64,000 bases of DNA from Pseudomonas sp. AB6 (GTDB lineage: Bacteria > Pseudomonadota > Gammaproteobacteria > Pseudomonadales > Pseudomonadaceae): assembly GCF_034314105.1 (NCBI RefSeq), contig NZ_JAVIWJ010000001.1, positions 2,233,501 to 2,297,500 of the forward strand. The letters are read 5' to 3'. Positions 26,973 through 35,936 of the stretch are shown here, in pieces; the stretch's first letter is position 1, and each line of letters opens with the position of its first letter. Position numbers and translations under genes: made by a program. The notes below the pieces were generated by a model. That model was given only the letters and a program-made list of their open reading frames with translations. It did not search any database and was not told the origin of the DNA.

Positions 26973-27806
26973 ATGCAAATGTCACGGACGCTCACAAAGC
27001 GTGTTGTACTAATGACATCTTCATTCTTTGCCGGTACACCCGTGGACACCAAAAAAACCGACCGTATCAAATTGATTCAACAAGCCCTGCAGGACCAAAA
27101 AGCCATCCACCTGCGAGAAATGGCGGCTTTGCTGGATGTGTCGGAGATGACCCTACGTCGCGACCTTGGACGCCACACCGACAAATTTCGCCTGCTCGGC
27201 GGCCACATCACTCGCGTTTTCGACAGTACGCAAGCCAGCGATTATCGGGTCACTGAGCAGGACGCACGGCATGTTGAGGAGAAACGTCGAATCGGCAAAC
27301 TGGCAGCCGCCTTCATCCTGCCGGGCGACACGGTATTTTTCGACTGCGGCACCACCATTCCATTTGTGGTGGACTTCATTGCTGACGAGCTGGAATTTAC
27401 CGCGGTGTGCAACTCACTGAATGTTCTGCTCAAACTCCAACAAAAACCCAACTGCAACATCATCCTGTGTGGCGGCACGTTTCACCGAAAAAACCAGGTG
27501 TTTGAAAACAGTGCCGAAAACGGAATTCTCGACAGTATTCGGTTAACTTGGGCCTTCCTTTCCGCCGCCGGAGTTAGCCAGGAATTCGGCGTGACCTGTT
27601 TTAACTTCAATGAAGTCGAAATCAAAAAGAAGGTATTGCGCCAAGCCCAACAATGCATGTTGTTGGCCGACCACTCCAAATTTGACGCCGTACGCACCGC
27701 GCACTTCGCCTCGCTGGAAGACTTTCAATACGTCATCAGTGACAAGAAAATCCCTAAGCTTTATCGCGATTTGGTAAGCACCCACGGCATGCAACTGGTG
27801 GTGTAA
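26973..27806 (+). CDS. DeoR-family transcriptional regulator (DeoQ-like)
   Basis: This 277-residue regulator has the DeoR N-terminal winged helix (HLREMAALLDVSEMTLRRDL, residues about 48-67) and a sugar-isomerase-like effector domain (IGKLAAAFILPGDTVFFDCG, then FLSAAGVSQEFGVTCFN and LADHSKFD). No good ribosome-binding site marks the ATG at 26973; ATG codons at 26979 and 27012 are equally possible. It is convergent with a ribokinase/permease/epimerase operon. Because of the deoQKPX arrangement of Salmonella, where a DeoR-type repressor controls a deoxyribose kinase, permease and epimerase, I propose it represses that operon, probably at the palindrome at 31343. Confidence 0.82.
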   Translation: MQMSRTLTKRVVLMTSSFFAGTPVDTKKTDRIKLIQQALQDQKAIHLREMAALLDVSEMTLRRDLGRHTDKFRLLGGHITRVFDSTQASDYRVTEQDARHVEEKRRIGKLAAAFILPGDTVFFDCGTTIPFVVDFIADELEFTAVCNSLNVLLKLQQKPNCNIILCGGTFHRKNQVFENSAENGILDSIRLTWAFLSAAGVSQEFGVTCFNFNEVEIKKKVLRQAQQCMLLADHSKFDAVRTAHFASLEDFQYVISDKKIPKLYRDLVSTHGMQLVV

Positions 27807-27894
27807 AGGAGACATCTACGAACCTATTCGCGAAAGGCGCACCACGGCGTGCTTCCCGACATGAATTAGGCCCTACCTCGATCGCCGCTGGCCG

Positions 27895-28983
27895 CTACTG
27901 GTGCAGTCCTTGCTCCAGCAATCGCCGCTCACCCTCAGTCAAATACCCGGTGGTGAGGCTGAACTGGGCGCCCTCCCCGGCCGCCAGTGAGCGAACATTG
28001 CCCTTGGCAGATTCCGCTTTATAACCTTCAGGCTCGCAGGTCGCAGGCAATATAAAGGCAGCTACTTGCTGATCGGCGTTGTGCAGAACCCAGCGCGCCG
28101 CATGCTCAAACTGCTCGGGACGATAGCGGGTATAAAACGCCGAACCCTCAGGGTGGGTCAGCAAAAAATGCGCGTTGCCATGGCTATCGGCGCGCACGCC
28201 ATCGAAAAAGCAAACAATTTCCGGGTCGTATAGCTCAGGCGTATCCAATACCTGCAAACGCGACGGTTCTTGCGTCAATTGCGCCATATAGCGAGCCCAC
28301 TCCGGAGTCGGTCGAACATGCGCCGGCACGCTGCTGCGCACCCTGGTTTGATCCATGCCCAACGGTTCGACGAAGCGCGCACCTTCCACGTAGGCGTAAT
28401 TCATGTGCGCCATGTACATCAGGTCCATCGGCACTCCCGCCAGATTCGTCACGTGCATGCTGATATCGAACAGCGCCGAATTCACCCGCAACGTGATGCC
28501 GGGACGTGCCCGGTAATGATCACCAAACCCTTGCACGTATTCGTAGTCGCCGCCCAGTCGAAGGAACGTACCGCCACCGTCTTCACCCACTTCCAGCCAC
28601 GCGCTGTCCATGGGCGCGCAGGGCATTTCACCGTGCAGCGGATGATCATCTTCCGGGCCGGGGCAGCCGTTACGCAGCAGGCCGCTGTGGAACATAAAGC
28701 AGCCATAGGTGCCAATCACATGGGCACTGGGTCGTGGCTGGCGGAACATATTGCGCATGGTCAGATCGCAGCCATCGAACACCGCCGACCAAACCATCTG
28801 CCCCTGATACGGCAATACCACCACTCGCCCACGGCTATTTTCCAAAGCAAGGGCCAATACGCCAGACGGGTAGGTCCACGCGCTGACCTTAAAATCAGAC
28901 GACTCCAGCAAGGTCTTTTCAGCGCCCGCGAACAGCTGTGGAAACAGCGTAACGGTTGTGTGCTTCATTGAGTTGACACTCAT
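27895..28983 (-). CDS. DUF4432 / aldose-1-epimerase-fold protein (DeoX-like)
   Basis: A 362-residue protein of the galactose mutarotase-like fold. Features include VVLPYQGQMVWSAVFDG, the GCFMFHSGLLRNG and HPLHGEMPCAPMDSAWLEV segments (candidate catalytic histidines) and MYMAHMNYAYVEGARF. Its ATG at 28983 overlaps the permease stop by 4 bases (ATGA). The extended frame to 29070 lies inside the permease gene and is dismissed. In the Salmonella deoxyribose locus the equivalent gene (deoX) follows kinase and permease genes; a role in anomer conversion of the incoming sugar is inferred. Confidence 0.78.
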   Translation of the reverse strand: MSVNSMKHTTVTLFPQLFAGAEKTLLESSDFKVSAWTYPSGVLALALENSRGRVVVLPYQGQMVWSAVFDGCDLTMRNMFRQPRPSAHVIGTYGCFMFHSGLLRNGCPGPEDDHPLHGEMPCAPMDSAWLEVGEDGGGTFLRLGGDYEYVQGFGDHYRARPGITLRVNSALFDISMHVTNLAGVPMDLMYMAHMNYAYVEGARFVEPLGMDQTRVRSSVPAHVRPTPEWARYMAQLTQEPSRLQVLDTPELYDPEIVCFFDGVRADSHGNAHFLLTHPEGSAFYTRYRPEQFEHAARWVLHNADQQVAAFILPATCEPEGYKAESAKGNVRSLAAGEGAQFSLTTGYLTEGERRLLEQGLHQ

Positions 28984-30311
28984 GAGACTGCCACCGCACC
29001 GACCGGCGCTCGCTCGCTTTTCGAATGACGCATGCAGTGCAGGGCATAGCCGACGATGACCACGAAACACACTAACGGCACGCTGTAGGCCAGTTGCATA
29101 TTGCCGCCGGTGTAATCGGAAAGCAGGCCTTGGAAGATCGGAATGACCCCGCCGCCGACGATGCTCATCACCAACAGCGAACCGCCGACGCCGGTGTCTT
29201 CACCCAAGCCATCGATGGTCAGGCCATAAATGGTCGGCCAGCAAGGACCAAGGAAAATACTGACGCCCACAGCGGCGTATATCGCAGAAATATTGGGCAC
29301 CAGAATCGTGTAAGCCAGCAATACAATGCACAGCACGCCATATAGCGCCAAGACCTTGGCCGGGTGCAGTTTGCGCATCAGCAAGTTGGCAATCACCTTG
29401 CCCACAAAGTAAGCAGCAAAAGTGGTCAGCAAAAACCACGACGCGCTACGCTCGTTCATCCCACCCATCTGCATCGCCAGGCGAATGGTAAAACTCCAAA
29501 CCCCCACTTGCGCGCCGACGTACAGGAACTGCGCCAATACCCCGAACACAAAACGTGGATTACGGCGCAAGCGCGACAGACTTTGGCCGAGGCTGCTGTG
29601 TTTGACTTTGGCTTCGACAATGCCCTTACAAGCCGGAAACTTCGTGACTGCGACCAGAATGAACATCAGTACCAGAACGGCGATCATCCATTTGTACGGA
29701 AGCAAGGTCGATTGAATCATCTGAAGCTGTTGGACTGCCGCGTCTGCGGGGCTCATTTGCAACAGTTGCGCATGGCTAGCGTCGGTATCCTTGAACATCA
29801 CGAAGCTGCCAACGTACACCCCGGCCATGGCGCCAAATGGGTGAAAGGTCTGGGAAATATTCAAACGACGAGTGCCGGTTTCCCTCGGCCCCATCAAGGT
29901 AGAGTAGGTATTACAGGCGGTTTCCAGGAATGACAGGCCGGCCGCGATCACAAACAACGCGAGCAAAAACATCCCGTACTTAGCGGTGGACGCCGCCGGG
30001 AAGAACAGCAAGCAGCCAAACATGTACAGCAGCAATCCGACGAGAATCGTGGTTTTGTAACTGAAGCGCCGAACCACCAAAGCTGCCGGGATCGCAACAA
30101 AAAAATAGCCCAGGTAAAACGCCGACTGGACGAACGCAGTCTGGAAATCGCTGAGTAAAAAAGCTTTTTTGAATTGCGCAATTAACACGTCGTTCATGCT
30201 GGCGGCCGCCGCCCATAGGGCAAAAATGCTGCACAACAGCAAGAAGGCAAACCAGGGCGTTCGGTTGAGGTAAAACCCGTCCGGCGTCTGTTGAAGCGCA
30301 GGCTTAGTCAT
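28980..30311 (-). CDS. FucP/DeoP-type sugar:proton symporter (FHS family MFS)
   Basis: A 443-residue MFS permease with 12 helices of the fucose-glucose-galactose type. Marks are FLLLCSIFALWAAAASMNDVLIAQFKKAFLL, the SFLETACNTYSTLMGPRE loop and RRLNISQTFHPFGAMAGVYVG. The start at 30311 has GGAGAA upstream. In Salmonella the deoxyribose permease DeoP is of this family and is encoded beside a deoxyribokinase, a context reproduced here. A pentose or deoxypentose substrate is likely. Middle gene of the operon kinase-permease-epimerase. Confidence 0.85.
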   Translation of the reverse strand: MTKPALQQTPDGFYLNRTPWFAFLLLCSIFALWAAAASMNDVLIAQFKKAFLLSDFQTAFVQSAFYLGYFFVAIPAALVVRRFSYKTTILVGLLLYMFGCLLFFPAASTAKYGMFLLALFVIAAGLSFLETACNTYSTLMGPRETGTRRLNISQTFHPFGAMAGVYVGSFVMFKDTDASHAQLLQMSPADAAVQQLQMIQSTLLPYKWMIAVLVLMFILVAVTKFPACKGIVEAKVKHSSLGQSLSRLRRNPRFVFGVLAQFLYVGAQVGVWSFTIRLAMQMGGMNERSASWFLLTTFAAYFVGKVIANLLMRKLHPAKVLALYGVLCIVLLAYTILVPNISAIYAAVGVSIFLGPCWPTIYGLTIDGLGEDTGVGGSLLVMSIVGGGVIPIFQGLLSDYTGGNMQLAYSVPLVCFVVIVGYALHCMRHSKSERAPVGAVAVS

Positions 30312-30349
30312 TATTGTTCTCCGTGAAAAACAGGGTTGAAACAACACCT

Positions 30350-31288
30350 TCAGGCTTGGCGTTCCGGCAGGTGGTTGTGCAGAAATTCGGCGAACATCAA
30401 CCCGTCAGGGTAGGAAGTCTGGGTGCCCAGTCCGGTGACCGAACACGCTGAATAGGCCACGGCCAGGGTCATGGCGTGTTTGATATCGCGGGTTTGCGTC
30501 CAGTGATGAGCAAAGCAACCAATGAATGCATCGCCCGCACCCGTGGTGTCCACCGCAGAGACGACGTGTCCGGTGACGCGGAACTCACCCTCTTCTCCAA
30601 CATATAGCGCGCCCTTTTCGCCCAAGGTCACCACGACATGGCGAATACCGTCCGCCACCAGCAACCGCGCGGCTTGCAAGGCAGACTCGGGCGAGGTCAC
30701 AGGTTGACCACTGATCAATGCCAGTTCGGTTTCGTTGGGGACCAGAAAGTCGAGTTGCACCAGTTGTGAACGGTCCAGCCCCGCGAGTGCCGGGGCCGGA
30801 TTAAGCAATACTGGAATGCCCTGCTGTTTGCCAAAAGCAATGGCGTGATAGACCGTTTCCAGTTCGATTTCCAGCTGCAGCAAGATCAATGCGCAGTCAC
30901 GTAAGGCTGGGCGGGCGGCGTCGATATCGGCAGGTTTGAGGTAAGCGTTGGCGCCCTTGATGATCAGGATACTGTTGTGAGAATCGCTTTTAACGAAGAT
31001 CGGCGCGACGCCGCTGGAAACACCCGGAACTCGGGTTACGTGCTGAGTATCGACACCAAACAGTTGAAAGTTTGCCAGTGTGTTGCCCGCAAACACATCG
31101 TCACCGACCTTGCTCACCATCACCACTTCGGCGCCTAACTTCGCAGCAGCCACCGCCTGGTTAGCCCCCTTGCCGCCACAGCCCATGGCAAAACCAGGTG
31201 CCTCGATGGTTTCGCCCTGCAAAGGCATTCGATCAATGTAAGTGATCAGATCCACCATATTGCTGCCAATGACCGCAATCTTGCTCAT
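30350..31288 (-). CDS. ribokinase-family sugar kinase (DeoK-like)
   Basis: A 312-residue PfkB-type kinase. Signatures are VIGSNMVDLITYIDRMPLQG, GCGGKGANQAVAAAKLG and the C-terminal catalytic motif VDTTGAGDAFIGCFA with the base aspartate. The family covers ribose, deoxyribose and related sugars; the neighbours favour a deoxyribokinase or a ribokinase. I start at 31288 (GAGG 11 bases upstream), not at 31333. First gene of the leftward operon, with the palindrome TGTTAC-TTTA-GTAACA in the promoter region. No deoC aldolase gene is present in the window. Confidence 0.85.
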   Translation of the reverse strand: MSKIAVIGSNMVDLITYIDRMPLQGETIEAPGFAMGCGGKGANQAVAAAKLGAEVVMVSKVGDDVFAGNTLANFQLFGVDTQHVTRVPGVSSGVAPIFVKSDSHNSILIIKGANAYLKPADIDAARPALRDCALILLQLEIELETVYHAIAFGKQQGIPVLLNPAPALAGLDRSQLVQLDFLVPNETELALISGQPVTSPESALQAARLLVADGIRHVVVTLGEKGALYVGEEGEFRVTGHVVSAVDTTGAGDAFIGCFAHHWTQTRDIKHAMTLAVAYSACSVTGLGTQTSYPDGLMFAEFLHNHLPERQA

Positions 31289-31342
31289 TGTTCTGGCTAC
31301 CTCATTAACGCCGGGAGAGACCACCCGATGCATTATTATTTT

Positions 31343-31358
31343 TGTTACTTTAGTAACA
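31343..31358 (-). promoter_or_regulatory. palindromic operator candidate upstream of the sugar kinase gene
   Basis: TGTTACTTTAGTAACA is a perfect 6-bp inverted repeat with a 4-base spacer, 55-70 bases before the kinase ATG, set in A+T-rich DNA. It is the only strong dyad in the region and has the form of a DeoR-family operator. Confidence 0.6.
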
Positions 31359-31666
31359 TATTTTGTGATTATCCAATCTTTTTTTGGCTGGAGGCGCAGT
31401 TGCTCGGGGCAGTCCCTATATGAAATGCCAAAAGGTTGCGATTTTTATGGGGTTTCAGGCAGGAAGCATCGCCCTCACGCGGCAACGCAAAGTTAAGTTG
31501 GGCATCGGGCAAGGAGGATGCCTGATCGCTAAGAAGTGCCGCCTTCTAAGTAATATCCCGATCAATACAAGAACCTTTTCTGTAAAGCTCGGGTAAAGCT
31601 CGTTCCCTTCTCAGGTGTTTTGGATTAATTACTATCAATCGCTTTTCGTTACGCCGGGAGTACGCC
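31359..31666. other. intergenic region between kinase promoter and a small membrane gene
   Basis: This stretch has no supported gene. A forward open frame of about 70 codons at 31384-31596 has no SD or recognisable features. The promoter of the small gene at 31667 must lie near the right end, and no clear box was picked out. Confidence 0.4.
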
Positions 31667-31795
31667 ATGAGCAATATTCAAATCGGTATGTTTGCCCTGT
31701 TTGCCATAGCCGTGTTGGGAGCCCTCAATTTCTATTTGGACTTCCTCCGTACCAGTAAGCCCAAGAAAGACAAAGTAAGCGCTCCCAAGTCCTGA
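31667..31795 (+). CDS. 42-residue single-helix membrane protein
   Basis: A short frame with GGGAG 6 bases ahead of its ATG. The peptide starts MSNIQIGMFALFAIAVLGAL, one hydrophobic helix to about residue 24, and ends in a Lys-rich tail (SKPKKDK). A membrane anchor with its basic end facing the cytoplasm is the simplest reading. It ends 3 bases from the stop of the convergent dehalogenase-like gene. Function unknown. Confidence 0.65.
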   Translation: MSNIQIGMFALFAIAVLGALNFYLDFLRTSKPKKDKVSAPKS

Positions 31796-31798
31796 ATA

Positions 31799-32680
31799 TC
31801 AGACACAACCCAGAAACGGCAGCACGTGTGTCAGCAGCAGTTCCGGTGCCTCTTCAGCGATGTAGTGCCCTGCGGCAATAGGTTTGCCGCGCACATCAGT
31901 GGCAACGAGTTGCCATTCCTTGAGCGGATCAAAGCAACGCCCGACAATCCCCTCCTCACCCCACAGCACCATCAACGGCAGCTGTAGCCGATTGCCTGCT
32001 GCTATGTCGGCACGGTCATGATCGAGGTCGATACCGGCACTGGCCCGGTAATCTTCGCAAATGCCACGCGCTGCACCCGGCAGTCTCAGGCAGCGCAGGT
32101 ATTCGCCAAACGCTTCGTCGGTAAACGGTGCCATGCCTGCGCTACGGCTACCCATTACGCTGCGCAGGAATTGTTCGGGATCAGCTTCAATCAAAGTTTC
32201 CGGCAGCGGAGCCGGGCGAATTAGAAAAAACCAATGCCAATAGGCACGAGCGAAAGCCTCGTTGGTTTGGCTATACATCGACAGCGTGGGGGCGATGTCC
32301 AGCAGCACCATGCGGTTCACGGTCTGTGGATGATCCAACGCCAACCGATGGGCAACCCTGGCGCCACGGTCGTGGGCCAATATCGAAAACGTTGAAAAGC
32401 CCAATTTACCCATCAACTCAACGTTGTCGCGGCCCATTTCGCGCTTGGAATAAAGGCTGTGGTCGGCGTCAGCCAACGGCTTGCTGCTGTCGCCGTAACC
32501 ACGCAGGTCAGCCGCGACCACCGTGAATCGCTTGGCCAGGGTTTCGGCGACTTTGTGCCAGATCACGTGGGTTTGCGGGTGGCCGTGCAGCAGCAATAGG
32601 CCGGGGCCAGAACCGCCAATCCGGTAGGCGATTTCAACGCCATTGACCTGACACGCATGCTTTTCAAATCCAGCGAACAT
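31799..32680 (-). CDS. fluoroacetate/haloacetate dehalogenase-like alpha/beta hydrolase
   Basis: A 293-residue hydrolase. Nucleophile Asp104 in LAHDRGARVAHR with Arg105 and Arg108 (carboxylate clamp), acid Asp128 in LLDIAPT and base His272 in AAGHYIAEE form the catalytic set. His149-Trp150 in YWHWFFL and Tyr211 in EDYRA correspond to the fluoride-binding trio of the well-studied Rhodopseudomonas enzyme FAcD (Asp110, Arg111, Arg114, Asp134, His155, Trp156, Tyr219, His280); spacing matches with a 6-8 residue offset. It should release halide from haloacetates, possibly fluoroacetate, although the family also includes epoxide hydrolases. Monocistronic; a YbjJ-like MFS gene lies 150 bases upstream. 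Confidence 0.85.
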   Translation of the reverse strand: MFAGFEKHACQVNGVEIAYRIGGSGPGLLLLHGHPQTHVIWHKVAETLAKRFTVVAADLRGYGDSSKPLADADHSLYSKREMGRDNVELMGKLGFSTFSILAHDRGARVAHRLALDHPQTVNRMVLLDIAPTLSMYSQTNEAFARAYWHWFFLIRPAPLPETLIEADPEQFLRSVMGSRSAGMAPFTDEAFGEYLRCLRLPGAARGICEDYRASAGIDLDHDRADIAAGNRLQLPLMVLWGEEGIVGRCFDPLKEWQLVATDVRGKPIAAGHYIAEEAPELLLTHVLPFLGCV

Positions 32681-32830
32681 GGATGACTCCTTATGATTGT
32701 TAGAGACATCCTAGATTGCTATGCGATAACGGCAAGGCGCGAAACGTGGCGCCCCCGTTCATGAAGTGTGTTTGCTCGGCGGAGCCAATCATGCTTGCTG
32801 GACAGCGACGTCCCGCTGGGTTGGTTCAGC

Positions 32831-33982
32831 TCAGACCCTGAGCAACCGGCCACCCAACGCCACACCCAGCAGCAGCAAGGCAATGCTCAGAAACGCCAGG
32901 TTCAAGCTGCTGGCATGGGCGATGAACCCGATAACGGCCGGTCCCGCAAGAATGCCGCCGTACCCCAGCGTGGTGACGGCCGGAACCGCCACGTGCTCCG
33001 GCATGACGGTTTGCCGTCCGATGGCGCTGTAGAGCACCGGCACGATATTCGAGCACCCAACGCCTACCAACGCGTACCCCAGCAGCGTCGCTTCCCAGGT
33101 GGGAATAACTGTTGCCAGTGTTAATCCTGCTGACGCGCACAGGCCGCCCAATATGATCATCCGATTGGCCCCGACCCGACGTACGATGGCATCACCGAAG
33201 AGTCGGCCGAGCGTCATCGTCAGGGCGAATACCGCATAACCTAAGCCTGCGTAAGCAGGGTCGACGCCGCGCATCGAACTCAGAAACACGGCGCTCCAGT
33301 CAAGCATCGCGCCTTCAGTCAGGAACACCGTCATGCACAGCAAACCGATAAACAACACGGTGCCGTGGGGAACGGCAAACGCCGGTCCTTTGCTTTCACT
33401 GCCATAAGTGAGGAAATGCGGCGAGGCCTTAACCAGCGCGATACCAATGATCGCCACGACCACCCACATGGCGATCAACGGGGAAGCGCCAGCACCGAGC
33501 AAGCCGCTGACACTGGCTGCGCTGGCGATCCCGCCGAGACTGAATAAGCCATGAAAACCCGACATCATGGTTCTACCGCTCGCCCGCTCGACAATAATCG
33601 CCTGAGTGTTTGCCGTGCAATCTAACGCCCCCATGCTGGCGCCGAACACAAACAGGGTCACAATCAGCAGGGGCAAGCTGGAGACCGTCGCCAATAATGG
33701 CAGGCATATACAGACCAATACGCTGGACATCACCAAGACCAATCGGCAGCCAAAGCGTGCGGCGAGTATTCCCGCTAAGGGCATCGCGATGATCGAGCCA
33801 ACGCCCAAGCACAACAGCAATAGCCCGAGCGCGCCGTCGTTTAATCCCAAGCGCGCCTTAGCATAAGGCACCAATGGCGCCCAAGCGGCGACGCTGAAGC
33901 CGGCGATGAAAAAGGCAATTCGAGTGGAAAGCTGCTCGCGCCGAGCGCTGATGGCTGGCGCGAGGATATTGATGGAAGTCAT
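32831..33982 (-). CDS. MFS transporter, YbjJ-like
   Basis: A 383-residue 12-helix MFS protein. Visible motifs are the A-motif-like AGILAARFGCRLVLVMSS, the ASMGALDCTANTQAIIVERASGRTMMSGFHGLFSLGG segment typical of the YbjJ group, and the second-half FGDAIVRRVGANRMIILGG. I start at 33982 with AAGGAC upstream. The group is poorly characterised and the substrate unknown. It is in line with, but separated from, the dehalogenase-like gene. Confidence 0.8.
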   Translation of the reverse strand: MTSINILAPAISARREQLSTRIAFFIAGFSVAAWAPLVPYAKARLGLNDGALGLLLLCLGVGSIIAMPLAGILAARFGCRLVLVMSSVLVCICLPLLATVSSLPLLIVTLFVFGASMGALDCTANTQAIIVERASGRTMMSGFHGLFSLGGIASAASVSGLLGAGASPLIAMWVVVAIIGIALVKASPHFLTYGSESKGPAFAVPHGTVLFIGLLCMTVFLTEGAMLDWSAVFLSSMRGVDPAYAGLGYAVFALTMTLGRLFGDAIVRRVGANRMIILGGLCASAGLTLATVIPTWEATLLGYALVGVGCSNIVPVLYSAIGRQTVMPEHVAVPAVTTLGYGGILAGPAVIGFIAHASSLNLAFLSIALLLLGVALGGRLLRV

Positions 33983-34086
33983 GCAACGTCCTTCGAACAC
34001 GTCAAGCGGGTAGAACCCGGCAATCGAAGTAGCCTAACAAAGGTGGCGGACTAACCAAATGTTTTGCATCGCTTTTAAAATAGCCT

Positions 34087-34150
34087 TCTCGAATGAATTC
34101 GGTTCCACAGGGATGATTTCTCGGTGGGCGCGAATTCATTTGCGAAAGTT
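34087..34150. repeat. REP pair
   Basis: Two REP-like units in inverted orientation, GAATGAATTCGGTTCCACAG and GGTGGGCGCGAATTCATTTG, lie in the gap downstream of the HD-domain gene. Confidence 0.7.
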
Positions 34151-34169
34151 TAGACGCAGTTTTGCAGGG

Positions 34170-34811
34170 TTAAGCCATCCAAGGGGATGTGCGGATGATT
34201 TCGACGAAGTTCATTGGTTTGAACTTAGGATCAACGGCCACCAGTACATCAGCGTTCACGGTACCGAACGTAGTATCTGGTTTGTCTTTGAAGCCGTCGG
34301 CGAATGCGCAGATGATGCACTCCTTGAAGCCATTACCACGTGGGTGCGCATGCACGACAGCGTCACGCTGTTCAGCGGAGAAGGCCGCGTATTCCATACC
34401 CAGCACGTCCATTTCGACCCCCGCAGTCACCAATGCGACGTTCGGACGCAAATGGCGCACAACGTTCGGTGTGGTGTGCAGGGCAATGGATAACCAGACC
34501 TGTTCCATGTCGCCTTCCGACAAGCCAAAGGGCTTCACGAACGCGCGTGCAGCATTGGCACTGTCAACTTCAAAACGCTCGTCAGCGCTGCGATGACCTT
34601 CAACCAGACCGAGGTCATGGAACATTGCACCGACGTACAGCTGCTCCGCATCGTACTTGAGCCCTTGGCGTTCACCGCTCAATGCGCCGAACAGAAAAAC
34701 CCGGCGAGAGTGGTGATACAGCAGGTCAGGTTCGTTATCCCGAATGTATTCAGTGGTGGCTTTGGCCAAGGCACTGTCAGGGATTTTAATACCGGCGATG
34801 GTAGCGGTCAT
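34170..34811 (-). CDS. HD-domain protein, cyanamide-hydratase (Ddi2)-like
   Basis: A 213-residue metal-dependent HD protein. Metal-ligand candidates are the histidines of LLYHHSRRVFLFG, the HD pair in VGAMFHDLGLVEG, the histidine in SIALHTT and aspartate in TAGVEMDVLG. This spacing and the preceding PDSALAKATTEYI resemble the Ddi2/cyanamide-hydratase family more than nucleotidases. The start at 34811 has GAGGAAC upstream; the longer frame has no support. Its reaction in bacteria is unclear. Divergent from the RarD-like gene. Confidence 0.75.
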   Translation of the reverse strand: MTATIAGIKIPDSALAKATTEYIRDNEPDLLYHHSRRVFLFGALSGERQGLKYDAEQLYVGAMFHDLGLVEGHRSADERFEVDSANAARAFVKPFGLSEGDMEQVWLSIALHTTPNVVRHLRPNVALVTAGVEMDVLGMEYAAFSAEQRDAVVHAHPRGNGFKECIICAFADGFKDKPDTTFGTVNADVLVAVDPKFKPMNFVEIIRTSPWMA

Positions 34812-35036
34812 AGGGACGTTCCTCAGGCTGTCGCACCTGTACGGCGCGGCTGAAACAAGTCTCCGCCGGTGGGGTATTTGCCACAATCCGTGCGAGGTTA
34901 CGTTATCTGCCAAACGTCCGTCATATCCTGCCACAAGGGATCGGCTAGACTACGCGCCGCTTCTGCCTTGGCTAAAACCAAATCCGGCGCAGAACATCTG
35001 CGCAACTAATAAGAATTCATAAAACGTGAGGAAGTT

Positions 35037-35933
35037 GTGTCAAAAGGCATTGTGCTGTCGGTTCTGGCCTCGATTCTGTTTGCGGTCATGTATTTTTACA
35101 CGTCATTGCTCAAGCCTCTGGGCGGCAGCGAAATCTTTGGCTGGCGCATGCTGCTGACGGTGCCATGCGTAACGCTGTTTATGCTCTCCAGCGGCGATTG
35201 GCGACTGGTACGTGACATTGCCAAGCGCCTGCGGCGATCACCCATTCTATTAACAAGCATGCTGCTGTCATCGTTTTTGCTGGGCGTGCAGCTCTGGCTG
35301 TTCATGTGGGCGCCGCTGCATGGGCGCAGTATGGACGTGTCGCTGGGCTATTTTTTGTTGCCACTGACCATGATCGTTACCGGGCGCATCGCTTATGGGG
35401 AACACCTGTCACGCTTACAAACCATCGCTGCGTGTTGCGCCTTGGTGGGAGTTGGCAACGAGCTATACCGCGTGGGAAGTTTTTCTTGGGAGACCCTGCT
35501 GGTGGCTTTGGGTTACCCGCTTTATTTCGTCCTGCGGCGCAGGCTGAGCACCGATAACCTTGGCGGTCTCTGGTTTGACATGGCACTCATGCTGCCGCTA
35601 GGCCTGTGGTTCATTTTCAGCGGCGATCCCAGCGCCCTCTCCCACTTTCCACGCCTGTATGTGTTGATTCCGGTCTTGGGCATGATCAGCGCATCGGCAC
35701 TGTGCAGCTACATCATCGCCAGCCGTCTGTTGCCCTTCAGCCTGTTTGGCCTGCTGAGTTATGTCGAACCGGTGTTATTGGTCGGCGTGGCGTTGTTGCT
35801 GGGTGAAAGCATCAACCGCGATGAATGGCTGACTTACCTGCCGATCTGGTTCGCGGTGCTGATACTGATCGCCGAAGGCAGCAAACACTTGCTGGCCCAG
35901 CGCCGAAAGAATCGCGTCCGCGCTGTTTTGTAG
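35037..35933 (+). CDS. rarD: RarD/EamA-type transporter
   Basis: A 298-residue protein with ten helices. It uses a GTG start at 35037, supported by GAGGAAG immediately upstream. The N-terminus SKGIVLSVLASILFAVMYFYTSLLKPLGGSEIFGWRMLLTVP is characteristic of RarD (once named for chloramphenicol sensitivity), followed by two EamA-like repeats. The transported compound is unknown. It is convergent with zapE, and a REP-like inverted repeat lies between. Confidence 0.82.
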   Translation: MSKGIVLSVLASILFAVMYFYTSLLKPLGGSEIFGWRMLLTVPCVTLFMLSSGDWRLVRDIAKRLRRSPILLTSMLLSSFLLGVQLWLFMWAPLHGRSMDVSLGYFLLPLTMIVTGRIAYGEHLSRLQTIAACCALVGVGNELYRVGSFSWETLLVALGYPLYFVLRRRLSTDNLGGLWFDMALMLPLGLWFIFSGDPSALSHFPRLYVLIPVLGMISASALCSYIIASRLLPFSLFGLLSYVEPVLLVGVALLLGESINRDEWLTYLPIWFAVLILIAEGSKHLLAQRRKNRVRAVL

Positions 35934-35936
35934 AGC

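Noticed and set aside
31384..31596. 70-codon forward frame upstream of the small membrane gene
   Set aside because: No ribosome-binding site and a composition typical of intergenic DNA next to the sugar-kinase promoter.
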